From Synechococcus sp. WH 5701 (GTDB lineage Bacteria; Cyanobacteriota; Cyanobacteriia; PCC-6307; Cyanobiaceae): a stretch of 64,000 bases of DNA. Under the pieces are notes generated by a model that made no database searches, was not told the origin of the DNA, and worked only from the letters and a program-made list of their open reading frames with translations. Shown here piece after piece: positions 48,592 to 58,219 of this stretch (its first letter is position 1; each line of letters starts with the position of its first letter). The DNA lies in NCBI RefSeq assembly GCF_000153045.1, contig NZ_CH724160.1, forward strand, positions 247,042 through 311,041, read 5' to 3'. The translations under genes were made by a program, and so were the position numbers.

Positions 48592-48981
48592 TCACGAGCC
48601 CTCCAGCTTGGCTCGGTAGCTGGCGGGCTCCAGCAGGTCGTCGAGCTGGGCGGGATCGCTGGGGCGCAGCAGCAGCAACCACCCCTCCCCATAGGGATCG
48701 TTCTGCAGTTCCTCGGGGCTGGAGAGCACCGCCTCGTTGCGCAGCTCCACAGTGCCGCTGATCGGGGCGTACATCTCCTCGACGGCCTTGACCGATTCCA
48801 CCGTGCCGAAACTGCTGCCGCGCTCCAGATGAGTGCCGGTTTCGGGCAGTTCCACAAAGACGATGTCGCCGAGCTGGTCGACGGCGAAGGCACTCACCCC
48901 CACCCGCACCAGCTCCCCCTCCGGGCGCACATATTCATGGCTGTCGGCGTAGCGGCAGTCGTCGGGGACCTGGAGGGCCAT
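48592..48981 (-). CDS. gcvH: Glycine cleavage system H protein
   Basis: A 129-aa lipoyl carrier protein. The lipoyl-lysine site is GTVESVKAVEEMYAPISG (Lys near residue 65), within the typical YADSHEYVRPEGELVRVGVSAFAVDQLGDIVFVELPETG context. It shuttles the aminomethyl intermediate between P, T and L proteins. It directly precedes gcvP on the minus strand, forming a gcvHP operon; gcvT is not in the window. Confidence 0.96.
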   Translation of the reverse strand: MALQVPDDCRYADSHEYVRPEGELVRVGVSAFAVDQLGDIVFVELPETGTHLERGSSFGTVESVKAVEEMYAPISGTVELRNEAVLSSPEELQNDPYGEGWLLLLRPSDPAQLDDLLEPASYRAKLEGS

Positions 48982-49033
48982 CGCGGACCGAAAGACGGTT
49001 GGGTCCAGTGTGGCTCCCGGGGGGCCGCCGTGC

Positions 49034-50308
49034 TCAGGAGCATCCTCCGGGACCGAGGGCCGCCAGAGCCCGCTCCAGCGCCAGGGCCACGTGGCTGCGG
49101 TGGGTGCCGCCCTGACTGAAGAGCACGTAGGGCTCGCGCAGGGGGCCGTCAGCCGAGAACTCGCTGGTGCTGCCGTCGATGAAGCTGCCGCCAGCCATCA
49201 CCAGCTCGCTGGCGTAACCGGGCATCGATGCCGGCACCGGATCGAGATAGCTCCCCACCGGCGAGCACGACTGGAAGGCCCGGCACACCTGGATCAGGGG
49301 CTCGGGGGCACCAAAGCGCACCGCCTGGATCAGGTCGCTGCGGTGCTCCCCCACCCTTGGTTGAACGGCGTAGTCCAGGTCACTGAACACCGCGGCGGTG
49401 AGTTCGGCACCGATCAGGGCTTCCGACACCATCTGGGGCGCCAGGAACAGCCCCTGGAACAGCAGGCGATAGAGATCGAAACCGGTGCCGCCCTCGCTGC
49501 CGATGCCTGGCGCCGTGAGCCGGCAGCAGGCCTGCTCCACCAGCTCGGCGCGGCCGGCCACGTAACCGCCGGTGGGGGCGATGGTGCCGCCGAGATTCTT
49601 GATCAGCGAGCCGGCGATCAGGTCGGCTCCCACTGCCGGCGGCTCGAGGGGCTCGACGAATTCGCCATAGCAGTTATCGACGAAGCGGATGCAGCCGGGC
49701 TGAAGGGCCTCCACCCGCTCGCAGAGACGGGCGATCGACTCCAGGCTCAGGGAGGGCCGCCAGCTGTAGCCGCAGCTGCGCTGAATCAGCACCATGCGCG
49801 TGGGCAACGCCAGGGCCGCAGCCAGGCCGTCCTCATCCACCGCGCCGGCGGCCGTGAGCGGCAGCTCGTCGTAATCAATGCCGAATTCGGCCAGGGAGCC
49901 CTGACCACGGCCGCGCAGACCGATCACCTCTTCAAGGGTGTCGTAGGGGCGGCCGGTGAGGGCGAGCAGGCGATCACCAGGGCGCAACACACCGAACAGG
50001 GCAGCGGCGATGGCGTGGGTGCCGCTGACGAACTGCAGGCGCACGGCAGCAGCTTCGGCCCCGAGAACCCGCGCGAAGACCCGATCGAGCACCTCCCGGC
50101 CCAGATCGCCGTGGCCATAGCCACTGACGGAGGCGAAGTGGTGGGTGCCGAGCCGCTCGGCCGCAAAGGCGTCGAGCACCCGCGCCAGTGCCGGCTGGAC
50201 GGCAGCGGTGCGTGCCGCGGCCACCGGAGCGATCCGCTCGGCGGCCGCGGCCACCCGATCCCGGGCCCAGCCGGTGTGGGGCCCAGCGCTCGTTGCCGTT
50301 GTCGTCAT
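49034..50308 (-). CDS. Methionine gamma-lyase family protein (aluminium resistance type)
   Basis: A 424-aa PLP-dependent protein of the family once annotated as aluminium resistance proteins. It has RLQFVSGTHAIAAALFG, GRPYDTLEEVIGLRG, CIRFVDNCYGEFVEPLEPP and the PLP lysine motif AGSLIKNLGGTIAPTGGYVAG. The C-terminus QGGTHRSHVALALERAL is typical. The ATG at 50308 is chosen because the 21 upstream residues look non-coding. Substrate unknown. It lies upstream of gcvHP, 52 nt from gcvH. Confidence 0.9.
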   Translation of the reverse strand: MTTTATSAGPHTGWARDRVAAAAERIAPVAAARTAAVQPALARVLDAFAAERLGTHHFASVSGYGHGDLGREVLDRVFARVLGAEAAAVRLQFVSGTHAIAAALFGVLRPGDRLLALTGRPYDTLEEVIGLRGRGQGSLAEFGIDYDELPLTAAGAVDEDGLAAALALPTRMVLIQRSCGYSWRPSLSLESIARLCERVEALQPGCIRFVDNCYGEFVEPLEPPAVGADLIAGSLIKNLGGTIAPTGGYVAGRAELVEQACCRLTAPGIGSEGGTGFDLYRLLFQGLFLAPQMVSEALIGAELTAAVFSDLDYAVQPRVGEHRSDLIQAVRFGAPEPLIQVCRAFQSCSPVGSYLDPVPASMPGYASELVMAGGSFIDGSTSEFSADGPLREPYVLFSQGGTHRSHVALALERALAALGPGGCS

Positions 50309-50507
50309 GGCCTGAAACCGGCTCACGGCGCCATGCTGCCTTGGGGCTTCCATCACGCCGCTAGATTTCACCGCGATGCATCGGCTACATATCAGCCGGC
50401 ATCCCAGGTCAGGGTCTCACCTCAGCCTGATGGGTTCCCTGCAACGGGATCGCCCGCCGCAGGGGAGATGACGGACTCAAGCCTGCGCCACCATCGCGAG
50501 AGTTCAT

Positions 50508-51491
50508 TTGGTTGCCGCTTCAGATCCAGCATCCGCCTTGCCCCAGATCGGGTCTGCGGGTCAGGCCTTGCGGGGCCACGCCGCCGAGCATCAGGACGCC
50601 GCCGTCCGCGCCTCAGTGAGCGGACGCCGTCAGCCACTTCCCCCCAGCCAACGCAAGTACAAGTTCGGCACCACCAGCTTCATGCTGGCGATCCACGTGG
50701 GTGCCGTCTTCGCACTGTTGCCGCGCTTCTGGAGCTGGCAGGCGGTGGTGGTGCTGGCGGCCCTCTACTGGACCACGGTGCTGGGCGTGACCCTGGGGCT
50801 GCACCGCCTGCTGGCTCACCGCAGCTTCGTGGCGCCGAAATGGCTCGAGCGCACCCTGGTGCTGATGGGCAGCCTGGCCTGCCAGAGCGGCCCGATCGAG
50901 TGGGTGGGGCTGCACCGCCACCATCACAAGTATTCCGACCAGCCCAACGACCACCACGATGCCGGCCGCGGCCTGTGGTGGAGTCACAGCGACTGGATGC
51001 TGCACGACATTCCGGCGGTGCGCCAGATGGCTCGCTTCACCGGCGATCTCCAGCGTGATCCCCTCTACCGCTGGCTCGACCGCTGGTTCCTGCTGCTGCA
51101 GGTACCCCTGGGTGCCGCTCTCTGGTGGTACGGCGAGCGGGCCGGCGTACCCGGAGGCGGCCTGGGGCTGGTGCTCTGGGGAATCCCCCTGCGGCTGGCG
51201 ATCGTCTACCACGTCACCTGGCTGGTGAACAGCGCCACCCACGCCTTCGGCTACCGCAACTTCGACAGCCCCGACCTCTCGCGCAACTGCTGGTGGGTGG
51301 CGGTCCTCTCCTTCGGCGAGGGCTGGCACAACAACCACCACGCTCACCCCGCCAGCGCCCGCCATGGCCTGCGCTGGTTCGAGTTCGACATCACCTGGCA
51401 GCACATCAAGCTGCTGCGCGCCCTGGGGCTGGCCAAACGGATCCGGGTGGCCCATGTGGGTCAGCCGCTGCCCTCGGCCACCAGCTCCTGA
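50508..51491 (+). CDS. desC: Acyl-CoA/acyl-lipid Delta-9 desaturase, copy 1
   Basis: A membrane di-iron desaturase, up to 327 aa. The three His boxes are HRLLAHR, HRHHH (GLHRHHHKYSD) and HNNHHAHP near the end. It introduces the first double bond in fatty acyl chains, adjusting membrane fluidity. The start is uncertain: TTG at 50508 or GTG at 50616, the latter starting just before the conserved RKYKFG region. A second, similar desaturase lies at 52278. Its 3' end overlaps the minus-strand gene by 31 nt. Confidence 0.9.
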   Translation: MVAASDPASALPQIGSAGQALRGHAAEHQDAAVRASVSGRRQPLPPSQRKYKFGTTSFMLAIHVGAVFALLPRFWSWQAVVVLAALYWTTVLGVTLGLHRLLAHRSFVAPKWLERTLVLMGSLACQSGPIEWVGLHRHHHKYSDQPNDHHDAGRGLWWSHSDWMLHDIPAVRQMARFTGDLQRDPLYRWLDRWFLLLQVPLGAALWWYGERAGVPGGGLGLVLWGIPLRLAIVYHVTWLVNSATHAFGYRNFDSPDLSRNCWWVAVLSFGEGWHNNHHAHPASARHGLRWFEFDITWQHIKLLRALGLAKRIRVAHVGQPLPSATSS

Positions 51492-52222
51492 CGGATCGCT
51501 TCGGCCAGATCCTCCCGGCCCGTCTGCTGCTGCAGGCGGGCTTTTTGGCGCAGCACCTCCAGGAAGCGGTCGGCGCTGATCTCCTGCTCTGCGGCCACTC
51601 CCAGCCCCACCAGGGTGCGGTGCAGGTCCATCAGCTCGGCATCGAGCTCGACGGCGCTGTAATCGCGCTGGCCACTCATCACCGCCGCGAAGCGATCCCG
51701 GCGCTGGGCCTTCGCCGCCGGATAGGCCGCCAGCACCTGGTCACGGCAGAGCCGCCAAGGCCGCCCTGCGCAAAGCAACTCCGCCAGGGCAAAGCTGAGG
51801 CCAGCGGCCTCGTCCTCGTCAATGCGCAGATCAAAGGCCCGCGGCGGAGGCACCAGGCCCACAAAGATCTCCAGCAGGTCGCCGGGCCCCAGGGGCACCC
51901 CGTCGTCGCTGAGCAGGGGCAGGGCCCCCTGGCCCAGGGCCTCGATCAGGTCAGGGTGGCCGGCCAGGGGAGCGCCGGGGGCACCGGCACCGGCGACCAG
52001 CCACTGGTTGATGCGCCCAAGGGCCAGAAACACCTCGGGGCCGGGGGAGGCGAGTTTGCGGTTGCGCAGCATCGAAACCTGGGAATTGTGGATCCGGCCC
52101 AGGTCGAGCACTTCGGCCAGGGCCGGCAGCACCCGGTGGGACCAGCCATTGCGCTCATGCCAGGCCCTGATCAGATACGAAAAAGCTTCGCGCCCTGATT
52201 CGATATCTGCTTGATATCCCAC
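51461..52222 (-). CDS. Hypothetical protein between the two desaturases, 253 aa
   Basis: Not recognised as a named family. The N-terminus MGYQADIESGREAFSYLIRAWHERNGW and the segment LDLGRIHNSQVSMLRNRKLASPG resemble a small helix-turn-helix-like module; the C-terminal half is helical and charged (DEDEAAGLSFALAELL; DLHRTLVGLGVAAEQEISADRF). It is cytosolic. Convergent and overlapping with desaturase 1, and divergent from desaturase 2 by 55 nt. It may regulate the adjacent desaturase genes, which is speculation. Confidence 0.7.
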   Translation of the reverse strand: MGYQADIESGREAFSYLIRAWHERNGWSHRVLPALAEVLDLGRIHNSQVSMLRNRKLASPGPEVFLALGRINQWLVAGAGAPGAPLAGHPDLIEALGQGALPLLSDDGVPLGPGDLLEIFVGLVPPPRAFDLRIDEDEAAGLSFALAELLCAGRPWRLCRDQVLAAYPAAKAQRRDRFAAVMSGQRDYSAVELDAELMDLHRTLVGLGVAAEQEISADRFLEVLRQKARLQQQTGREDLAEAIRQELVAEGSG

Positions 52223-52277
52223 CTGATCTGGATTCGTACTGCTACTATTCTAAAAGACCGATCAGGAACCAGTCCCC

Positions 52278-53216
52278 ATGACCGCCACCGTTCGGCGACC
52301 CTCCCCCCCGTCGGCCCGCTCCCTCTCCCGGGCCGAGGCCCTGCACCGCCCACGACGCGGTGAACCCACTCCCTCGGCGCCCAAGGGGACCCGCTGGGCC
52401 ACGCTCGGTTTCATGGCCGTGGTCCATGCGCTGGCAGTGGTGGCCCTGCTGCCCCGGTTCTGGAGCGTGCCAGCCGTCGCCAGCATGCTTCTCCTCTACT
52501 GGATCACCGGCTGCCTGGGGGTCACCCTCGGCTATCACCGTCTGCTCGCCCACCGGGCCCTGCGGGTGCCCCAGTGGCTGGAGCGGTTCTTCGCCACCTG
52601 CGGCGCCCTGAGCTGCCAGCACGGTCCGATCGACTGGGCCGGACTGCACCGCCACCACCACAAGTTCTCCGACACCGAAGCCGACCACCACAACAGCCAC
52701 AAAGGTTTCTGGTGGAGCCACATGGGCTGGATGTTCGAGGAGATTCCAGCCATGGCCGCGGTGCCCCGCCTCACCGGCGATCTGCAGCGCGACCCCTACT
52801 ACCGCTGGCTCAACACCAACTTCCTGCTCCTGCAGATCCCTGTGGGCCTGCTCCTGTTCTGGATCGGCACCGCCACCGGTGCCGGCGGCTGGGCGCTGGT
52901 GCTCTGGGGCATCCCCCTGCGTCTGGTGGTGCTCTACCACTGCACCTGGCTGGTGAACTCCGCCACCCATTGCTGGGGCAGCGTGTCCCACGAAAGCGGC
53001 GACGAGTCGCGCAACAACCCCTGGGTTGCTGCGCTCACCTTCGGTGAGGGCTGGCACAACAACCACCATGCCTTCCCCCATTCGGCCCGTCACGGCTTCG
53101 GCGCCCGCCAGTTCGACCTCACCTGGCAGCACATCCGCCTGCTGAAGGCCCTGGGCCTGGCCACCCAGGTGCGCCTGCCCTCCGCCGCCGGCAAGGCCAC
53201 GCAAGCGGTGATCTAG
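52278..53216 (+). CDS. desC: Acyl-CoA/acyl-lipid Delta-9 desaturase, copy 2
   Basis: A 312-aa paralogue of copy 1, with His boxes HRLLAHR, HRHHH and HNNHHAFP at matching positions and the same WGIPLRLVVLYHCTWLVNSATH block. The N-terminal 38 residues are basic and proline-rich. Two neighbouring desaturases suggest duplication with specialisation, for instance by temperature or acyl position. rplI follows 81 nt downstream. The intergenic leader (52223-52277) is AT-rich and probably contains the promoter. Confidence 0.92.
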   Translation: MTATVRRPSPPSARSLSRAEALHRPRRGEPTPSAPKGTRWATLGFMAVVHALAVVALLPRFWSVPAVASMLLLYWITGCLGVTLGYHRLLAHRALRVPQWLERFFATCGALSCQHGPIDWAGLHRHHHKFSDTEADHHNSHKGFWWSHMGWMFEEIPAMAAVPRLTGDLQRDPYYRWLNTNFLLLQIPVGLLLFWIGTATGAGGWALVLWGIPLRLVVLYHCTWLVNSATHCWGSVSHESGDESRNNPWVAALTFGEGWHNNHHAFPHSARHGFGARQFDLTWQHIRLLKALGLATQVRLPSAAGKATQAVI

Positions 53217-53297
53217 GATCTCTGATCGCTCCAGGATGCGGACCGTCACAGCGGCGGTCCTTGCCCGATCCCTACTTGTTCCCGCCGTTCTGTTTCC

Positions 53298-53756
53298 ATG
53301 GCCAAGCGCGTCTCCGTCGTCCTCAGCGAGGACGTTTACAGCCTCGGCAAACAGGGTGACCTGGTGGAAGTGGCTCCTGGTTACGCCCGTAACTTCCTGC
53401 TTCCCCAGAGCAAGGCCGTTGCCGTCACGGCCGCCGTGCTGCGCCAGGTGGAGCACCGCCGCGCCAAGGAGGCCGAGCGGCAGGCGGCCCTGAAGCAGGA
53501 GGCCGAAGCCTTCCGCACGGCCCTGACCACGATCGGCCGCTTCACCGTCAAGAAACAGACCGGTGGCGACGACGTGCTTTTCGGCACCGTGACCAACGGC
53601 GATGTGGCCGAAGCGATCGAAGCGGCCACCAAGAAGGAACTCGACCGCCGCGACATCTCCGTTCCCGAGATCCATCGCACCGGCACTTACAAGGTGCAGG
53701 TGAAACTGCACCCCGAGGTCACCGCTGAAATCAACCTGGAAGTGGTCAGCCACTGA
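53298..53756 (+). CDS. rplI: Ribosomal protein L9
   Basis: A 152-aa large-subunit protein. The N-terminal domain shows [37 protein letters not shown], the L9 signature, followed by the long connecting helix and the C-terminal rRNA-binding domain ([36 protein letters not shown]). Length is standard. It precedes dnaB, a conserved bacterial order, with a terminator between. Confidence 0.97.
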   Translation: MAKRVSVVLSEDVYSLGKQGDLVEVAPGYARNFLLPQSKAVAVTAAVLRQVEHRRAKEAERQAALKQEAEAFRTALTTIGRFTVKKQTGGDDVLFGTVTNGDVAEAIEAATKKELDRRDISVPEIHRTGTYKVQVKLHPEVTAEINLEVVSH

Positions 53757-53786
53757 GCAGGCCCCATTCAGATTGGTCAGCGTCTG

Positions 53787-53817
53787 CGCCGGTCCCATGC
53801 GGGCCGGCGTTTTCTTT
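53787..53817 (+). terminator. Rho-independent terminator after rplI
   Basis: CGCCGG-T-CCC pairs with GGG-CCGGCG around ATGC with one unpaired base, followed by TTTTCTTT. Confidence 0.8.
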
Positions 53818-53868
53818 GGCGGCCACCCAAATCGCCCGTGCTCCCAAGCCCGGACCTAGCCTCAGTCG

Positions 53869-55338
53869 ATGGTGAGTGTTCCCCTGCCAGCCCCTGATGG
53901 AGGTCCCGAGTGGGACACCGCTGGAGAGGGGAGCGACCGATCAGCAACGGCCGCCGCCGCTCTGACCCCGGCCTTTCGCCGCCGCGGCCGGGACCAGGAT
54001 GAGGCCCGCTTCGAGGCCCTGCCCGATCAGGTCCCGCCCCAGAACCTGGAGGCGGAGGAAGCGGTGCTGGGCGGCATCCTGCTCGATCCCGACGCCCTCG
54101 GCCGCATTGCCGACGTGCTTCGCCCTGAAGCCTTCTACCTGGGCGCCCACCGCGAGATTTATCGCACCGCCCTGATGCTGCACGGCCAGGGCAAACCCAC
54201 CGACCTCACGGCCATGGCCGCCTGGCTGGCCGACACCGGCCAGCTGGAGAAGGTTGGCGGCAGCAACCGGCTGGTGGAGCTGGTGGAGCGCACCCTCAGC
54301 ACCGCCTCGATCGACCAGGTGGCCCGCCTGGTGATGGACAAGTACCTGCGGCGCCAGCTGATCCGCTCGGGCAACGAGGTGATCAAGCTCGGCTTCGATC
54401 AGGCCAAGCCGATGGAGCAGGTGCTCGATGAGGCCGAGCAGCAGATCTTCGCGATCAGCCAGGAAAAACCCTCCGTGGGGCTCACCCCCACCGCCGAGAT
54501 CCTCACCAGCACCTTCAACGAGATCGAGAGCCGCTCCCTCGGTACCTCGGTGGCGGGCATCCCAGTCAACTTCTACGACCTTGACGCCATCACCCAGGGG
54601 CTGCAGCGGAGTGACCTGATCATCGTGGCCGGCCGGCCGGCGATGGGGAAGACCTCGATCGTGCTCAACATCGCCAAGAACGTGGCCCAGATTCATCAGC
54701 TGCCGGTGTGCGTGTTCTCCCTGGAGATGAGCAAGGAGCAGCTCACCTACCGGCTGCTGTCGATGGAGGTGGGCATCGAGAGCGGCCGGCTGCGCACCGG
54801 CCGCCTGCAGCAGGAGGAATGGCCGTTGCTGGGGCAGGGCATCAACACCCTCGGCCAGCTGCCGCTGTTCATCGACGACAAGCCCAATGCCGGTGTGCTG
54901 GAGATGCGCTCCCTCTGCCGCCGGCTGATGGCGGAGCAGGGCAAGGAGCTGGGGCTGATCGTGATCGATTACCTGCAGCTGATGGAGGGCTCCACCCCCG
55001 ACAACCGGGTGCAGGAACTCTCCCGCATCACGCGGGGCCTCAAGGGCATGGCTCGGGAGCTGAACGTACCGGTGATGGCCCTCTCTCAGCTCAGCCGAGG
55101 CGTGGAGAGCCGCACCAACAAGCGGCCGATGCTCAGCGACCTGCGCGAATCGGGCTCGATCGAGCAGGACGCCGACCTGGTGCTGATGATCTATCGAGAT
55201 GAGTACTACAACCCGGAAACGGCCGATCGCGGCATCACCGAAGTAATCGTGACCAAGCACCGCAACGGCCCGGTGGGAACGGTGAAGCTGCTGTTCGAGC
55301 CCCAGTTCACCCGCTTCCGCAACCTGGCAGCCCCCTGA
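53869..55338 (+). CDS. dnaB: Replicative DNA helicase DnaB
   Basis: A 489-aa hexameric helicase that unwinds DNA at the replication fork. The N-terminal domain begins after about 45 variable residues (VPPQNLEAEEAVLGGILLDPDAL). The RecA-like ATPase has Walker A GRPAMGKTS near residue 258, FSLEMSKEQLTYRLLSMEVGI, Walker B-type LIVIDYLQLM, and LSQLSRGVESRTNKRPMLSDLRESGSIEQDAD. No intein interrupts it, although cyanobacterial DnaB often carries one. Confidence 0.96.
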   Translation: MVSVPLPAPDGGPEWDTAGEGSDRSATAAAALTPAFRRRGRDQDEARFEALPDQVPPQNLEAEEAVLGGILLDPDALGRIADVLRPEAFYLGAHREIYRTALMLHGQGKPTDLTAMAAWLADTGQLEKVGGSNRLVELVERTLSTASIDQVARLVMDKYLRRQLIRSGNEVIKLGFDQAKPMEQVLDEAEQQIFAISQEKPSVGLTPTAEILTSTFNEIESRSLGTSVAGIPVNFYDLDAITQGLQRSDLIIVAGRPAMGKTSIVLNIAKNVAQIHQLPVCVFSLEMSKEQLTYRLLSMEVGIESGRLRTGRLQQEEWPLLGQGINTLGQLPLFIDDKPNAGVLEMRSLCRRLMAEQGKELGLIVIDYLQLMEGSTPDNRVQELSRITRGLKGMARELNVPVMALSQLSRGVESRTNKRPMLSDLRESGSIEQDADLVLMIYRDEYYNPETADRGITEVIVTKHRNGPVGTVKLLFEPQFTRFRNLAAP

Positions 55339-55393
55339 CCCACACTCGCCCGCACCGGCAGCAACATGGGGGCCAATGCCTTTCCGCCGATCG

Positions 55394-55924
55394 ATGAGCG
55401 AGCCCCCCACCAACCCCTCCACTCAGCCGTCTGCCCTGGGCTGGATGCTGGCCCTGCGCTGGCCCATCGCCCTGGTGGCGGCCGTGGGGATCGGAGCGAG
55501 CACCCTGGGCAGGATCCTGCAGGAGCCGATCAAGATCGAGCTGGTGATGAAGAGCCCGTTGCCCGTGGCAGCCCAGGTGGATGTGGGTTCGATTCAGACG
55601 CCGCTGGTGGTCGAGAAGATTGCAGAACCGATCCGCACCGCTCCCATCAAAACGATTCCGATCATCGCAAAGGTGACCATGGCGGAACCAGTCGGCCTGG
55701 CCTCGCCCCTGGCCGTGAACGTACCCGAACTGAGCCGAGGGATCGGCGTCGACGTCAAGGGCCCCGTCGAGGCCAAGGTCAGCGGCGCGTTGAGCGCCCA
55801 GGTGGCCGGCGATGTGGGCGCCACGGTGCGCGGGGATGTGGGCGCCACAGTGAAGGGGAAGGTGGAGGTGGAGGCCAAGGTGACCAATCAGCTGGATCAC
55901 CAGCGCATCCGGATCGGGTTATGA
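55394..55924 (+). CDS. Hypothetical protein with repetitive C-terminus, 176 aa
   Basis: One N-terminal membrane segment (WMLALRWPIALVAAVGIGAST) anchors it. The C-terminal 60 residues contain approximate repeats of a GDVGATV/GPVEAKV type (residues ~120-165), which suggest a beta-helix or other repetitive fold. No family recognised. It lies 55 nt downstream of dnaB. Confidence 0.6.
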   Translation: MSEPPTNPSTQPSALGWMLALRWPIALVAAVGIGASTLGRILQEPIKIELVMKSPLPVAAQVDVGSIQTPLVVEKIAEPIRTAPIKTIPIIAKVTMAEPVGLASPLAVNVPELSRGIGVDVKGPVEAKVSGALSAQVAGDVGATVRGDVGATVKGKVEVEAKVTNQLDHQRIRIGL

Positions 55925-55948
55925 CGCGAGGGCCAGGATCCGGTAACG

Positions 55949-56400
55949 GTGCATTGGAGACCAAAAGCATTCGATTTAGGGCTTGCTGCCCTGGGGGTGA
56001 TCGGCTCGCCCGGTGGCGGCGGCATCATCACCGTGCGGCCGAGCACCAGCATCGTCAGCAAACAACGACTGGGTCAGTTGGTGGGCATCTCCGGCGCCAA
56101 CAGTGGCGCCAAGGACCTCTCGCTCAACCGCGTTGTGATCCGCCCCGGCGGCAGCGCGGCGGCCCAGCGGCATCTGGGCTCGGAATCAGCGATCTACCTG
56201 TTGCAGGGCACCGTGCGCACACGCTAGAGCGAGCGCCTGGAGCATGCGGTGGTGAACCAAGCCGGTGATTTTCTGTTCATCCCGGCCGGTGTCCCGCACC
56301 AACCCACCAACCTCAGCAGCAGCGAAGCGGCCGTAGCGATCGTGGCCCGCAACGACCCGGATGAGCAGGAGCATGTGGAGCTGATCGACGCGGTGAGTTC
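55949..56400 (+). pseudogene. Cupin-domain protein with in-frame TAG
   Basis: The frame from GTG at 55949 has cupin features: GIITVRPSTSIVSKQRL, LNRVVIRPGGSAAAQRHLGSESAIYLLQGTV. After VRTR a TAG stop (56225-56227) occurs, then the same frame continues SERLEHAVVNQAGDFLFIPAGVPHQPTNLS and EQEHVELID, a normal cupin second half. No stop follows in the expected place and the frame runs on into the opposite-strand gene. One point mutation and a lost end indicate decay. Confidence 0.72.
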
Positions 56401-56449
56401 AGCGGCTGGGAGTTCCCGCACGCCGGCCTGGTATCGACTTGAGAACGGC

Positions 56450-57313
56450 TCAGGGCGACTCCTCCAACCGCGTCACCCACACCCCCACGCTGAGGGTCGC
56501 GCCACTCGGCCCAACAAACGAGCCCGCCACCGGCGGTACGGCCTCGGGATGGCGGGCCACGGCCACGGCCATGTGGTGAGGGCCCGCGAGAGCGCCGATG
56601 GTGGGGTCGAAGCCTTTCCAGCCTGCACCGGGCAGGTAGACCTCCGCCCAGGCATGGGTGGACCCGGCGGCGGCGGCCGCCGCCGGGTCGTGGAGGTAGC
56701 CGCTCACGAAGCGGGCGGCGAAGCCCAGCTGGCGGGCGGCGCCCATGAACAGGGTGGCGAAATCGCGGCAGGAGCCAGAGCCGCCCGCCAGGGTGTGCTC
56801 AGCCGTCTGCACGCCCGGTTCCTCCCGGCGCTGGTAGCGCAGGCTGGCGTGGATGAGATCGCTGATCCGCTCCAGCAGCGCATAGGTCTCGATCCGCTCG
56901 CCAGGCTGGTGCAGACCCGCCAGCCAGTCCGTCAGGAGTGCAGAAGACCTGGCCCCGGGCTCCTGGCGGTAGGGAGCCAGCAGCAACTGGTCTTCGTCGC
57001 TGTAGCGGAACGGGAAGTGCGCCGCCTTCTCATCCACCAGGAAATCCAGGGGTGCCTGGTGGTACTGCTGGACCACCAACTCGCTCTCGATCAGGAGCTG
57101 GGCCGTGGGCTCGCGGAAGCTGGCGATCGCCACCGAGTTGTCCTCCGCGTCCCTGTGCCAGCGCAGCTTGGCCGGCGGTGTGATGCGCAGAGTGGAGGAT
57201 TCGATCCGCAGCTCATGGCCCTCCCGTGGTCTGAGCCTGAGGGCATGGGCGTCAAGCCGTACGAGCGCCTCAAAGCTGTAGGTGGTGAGGTGCAGGATCC
57301 TGTAGCGCTGCAT
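56450..57313 (-). CDS. Transglutaminase-like family protein
   Basis: A 287-aa protein with a bacterial transglutaminase-type N-terminal domain (LHLTTYSFEALVRLDAHALRLRPRE) and a C-terminal cysteine-protease-like core. The catalytic triad is in GSGSCRDFATLFM (Cys), SGYLHDP..THAWAEVYLPG (His) and GFDPTIGAL (Asp). Members are predicted peptidases or amide hydrolases. ATG at 57313 is a good start. It is convergent with the broken cupin gene. Confidence 0.92.
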   Translation of the reverse strand: MQRYRILHLTTYSFEALVRLDAHALRLRPREGHELRIESSTLRITPPAKLRWHRDAEDNSVAIASFREPTAQLLIESELVVQQYHQAPLDFLVDEKAAHFPFRYSDEDQLLLAPYRQEPGARSSALLTDWLAGLHQPGERIETYALLERISDLIHASLRYQRREEPGVQTAEHTLAGGSGSCRDFATLFMGAARQLGFAARFVSGYLHDPAAAAAAGSTHAWAEVYLPGAGWKGFDPTIGALAGPHHMAVAVARHPEAVPPVAGSFVGPSGATLSVGVWVTRLEESP

Positions 57314-57384
57314 GGCCGTGGCAGTTCAGGGCGGTGAGGGGTCACTAGGCTGGGTCTTGACGCCGCCGATGGGACAACCAGTCC

Positions 57385-58215
57385 ATGCCGATCGCACAGA
57401 TCGACACCGAAACAGTGATCCGTTCACTCGGTGATCACTCCTTCTTGTTTTACGGACTTGTTTTCTTCGGCATCATTCTGGCCCGCTACTTTCTGCTGGC
57501 AGGTGGATCCTGGTGGTGGCTGTATGCCCGCTCCGCCGCAACACATCCCAGATCGACACCACCTGGACCAACGCCACGGCAGATGGCCCACAACGCCGAT
57601 GGCATCCGCGCCGACATCCGCCTTTCAGTGCTCTCAGCGGCTGTGTTCGCCTTGGCGACCGCCGCTGTGCTCACGCTCCAGAGTCATGGGCTCACCCGCC
57701 TTTATGCCAGGCCCGACACCTACGGCTGGTGGTACCTCGCTCTGAGCTACGCCGCCGTGCTGATCCTTCAGGACGGGCTCTATTACGCCACCCATCGCCT
57801 CTTCCACCACCGCTGGCTTTACCGCTGGTGCCACCACGGTCACCACCGCACACGCCAGCCCACCCCCTGGACCTCCTTCGCTTTCGATCCCCCTGAAGCT
57901 CTGGTGCAGGCGCTGGTGCTGGTCCTGCTGGTGATGCTGGTGCCGCTGCACCTGATCACCCTGTTGGCGGTGCTGAGCACCATGACGGTCTGGGCGATCG
58001 TGAATCACCTCGGCCTTGATTATCTCCCCAGCGGCTTCCCCCACCACTGGCTGGGCCGCTGGGTGATCGGCCCAGCCCACCATTCGCTGCACCATCTCCA
58101 CCCGGGTGTGCACTTCGGGCTCTACTTCACGCTCTGGGACCGGATCGGCGGCACCGAAGACACCAGTTACGCCGCCGCCGTGGAGCCTCCCAGCGATCTG
58201 GGCGCCATACATTGA
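57385..58215 (+). CDS. Sterol desaturase/fatty acid hydroxylase family protein
   Basis: A 276-aa integral membrane protein with four or five membrane segments. The di-iron His clusters are [24 protein letters not shown] and [14 protein letters not shown]. It acts on lipid or carotenoid-like substrates; the actual reaction is unknown. Its stop lies 4 nt before mnmG, so the two are probably co-transcribed. Confidence 0.92.
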   Translation: MPIAQIDTETVIRSLGDHSFLFYGLVFFGIILARYFLLAGGSWWWLYARSAATHPRSTPPGPTPRQMAHNADGIRADIRLSVLSAAVFALATAAVLTLQSHGLTRLYARPDTYGWWYLALSYAAVLILQDGLYYATHRLFHHRWLYRWCHHGHHRTRQPTPWTSFAFDPPEALVQALVLVLLVMLVPLHLITLLAVLSTMTVWAIVNHLGLDYLPSGFPHHWLGRWVIGPAHHSLHHLHPGVHFGLYFTLWDRIGGTEDTSYAAAVEPPSDLGAIH

Positions 58216-58219
58216 CCTG

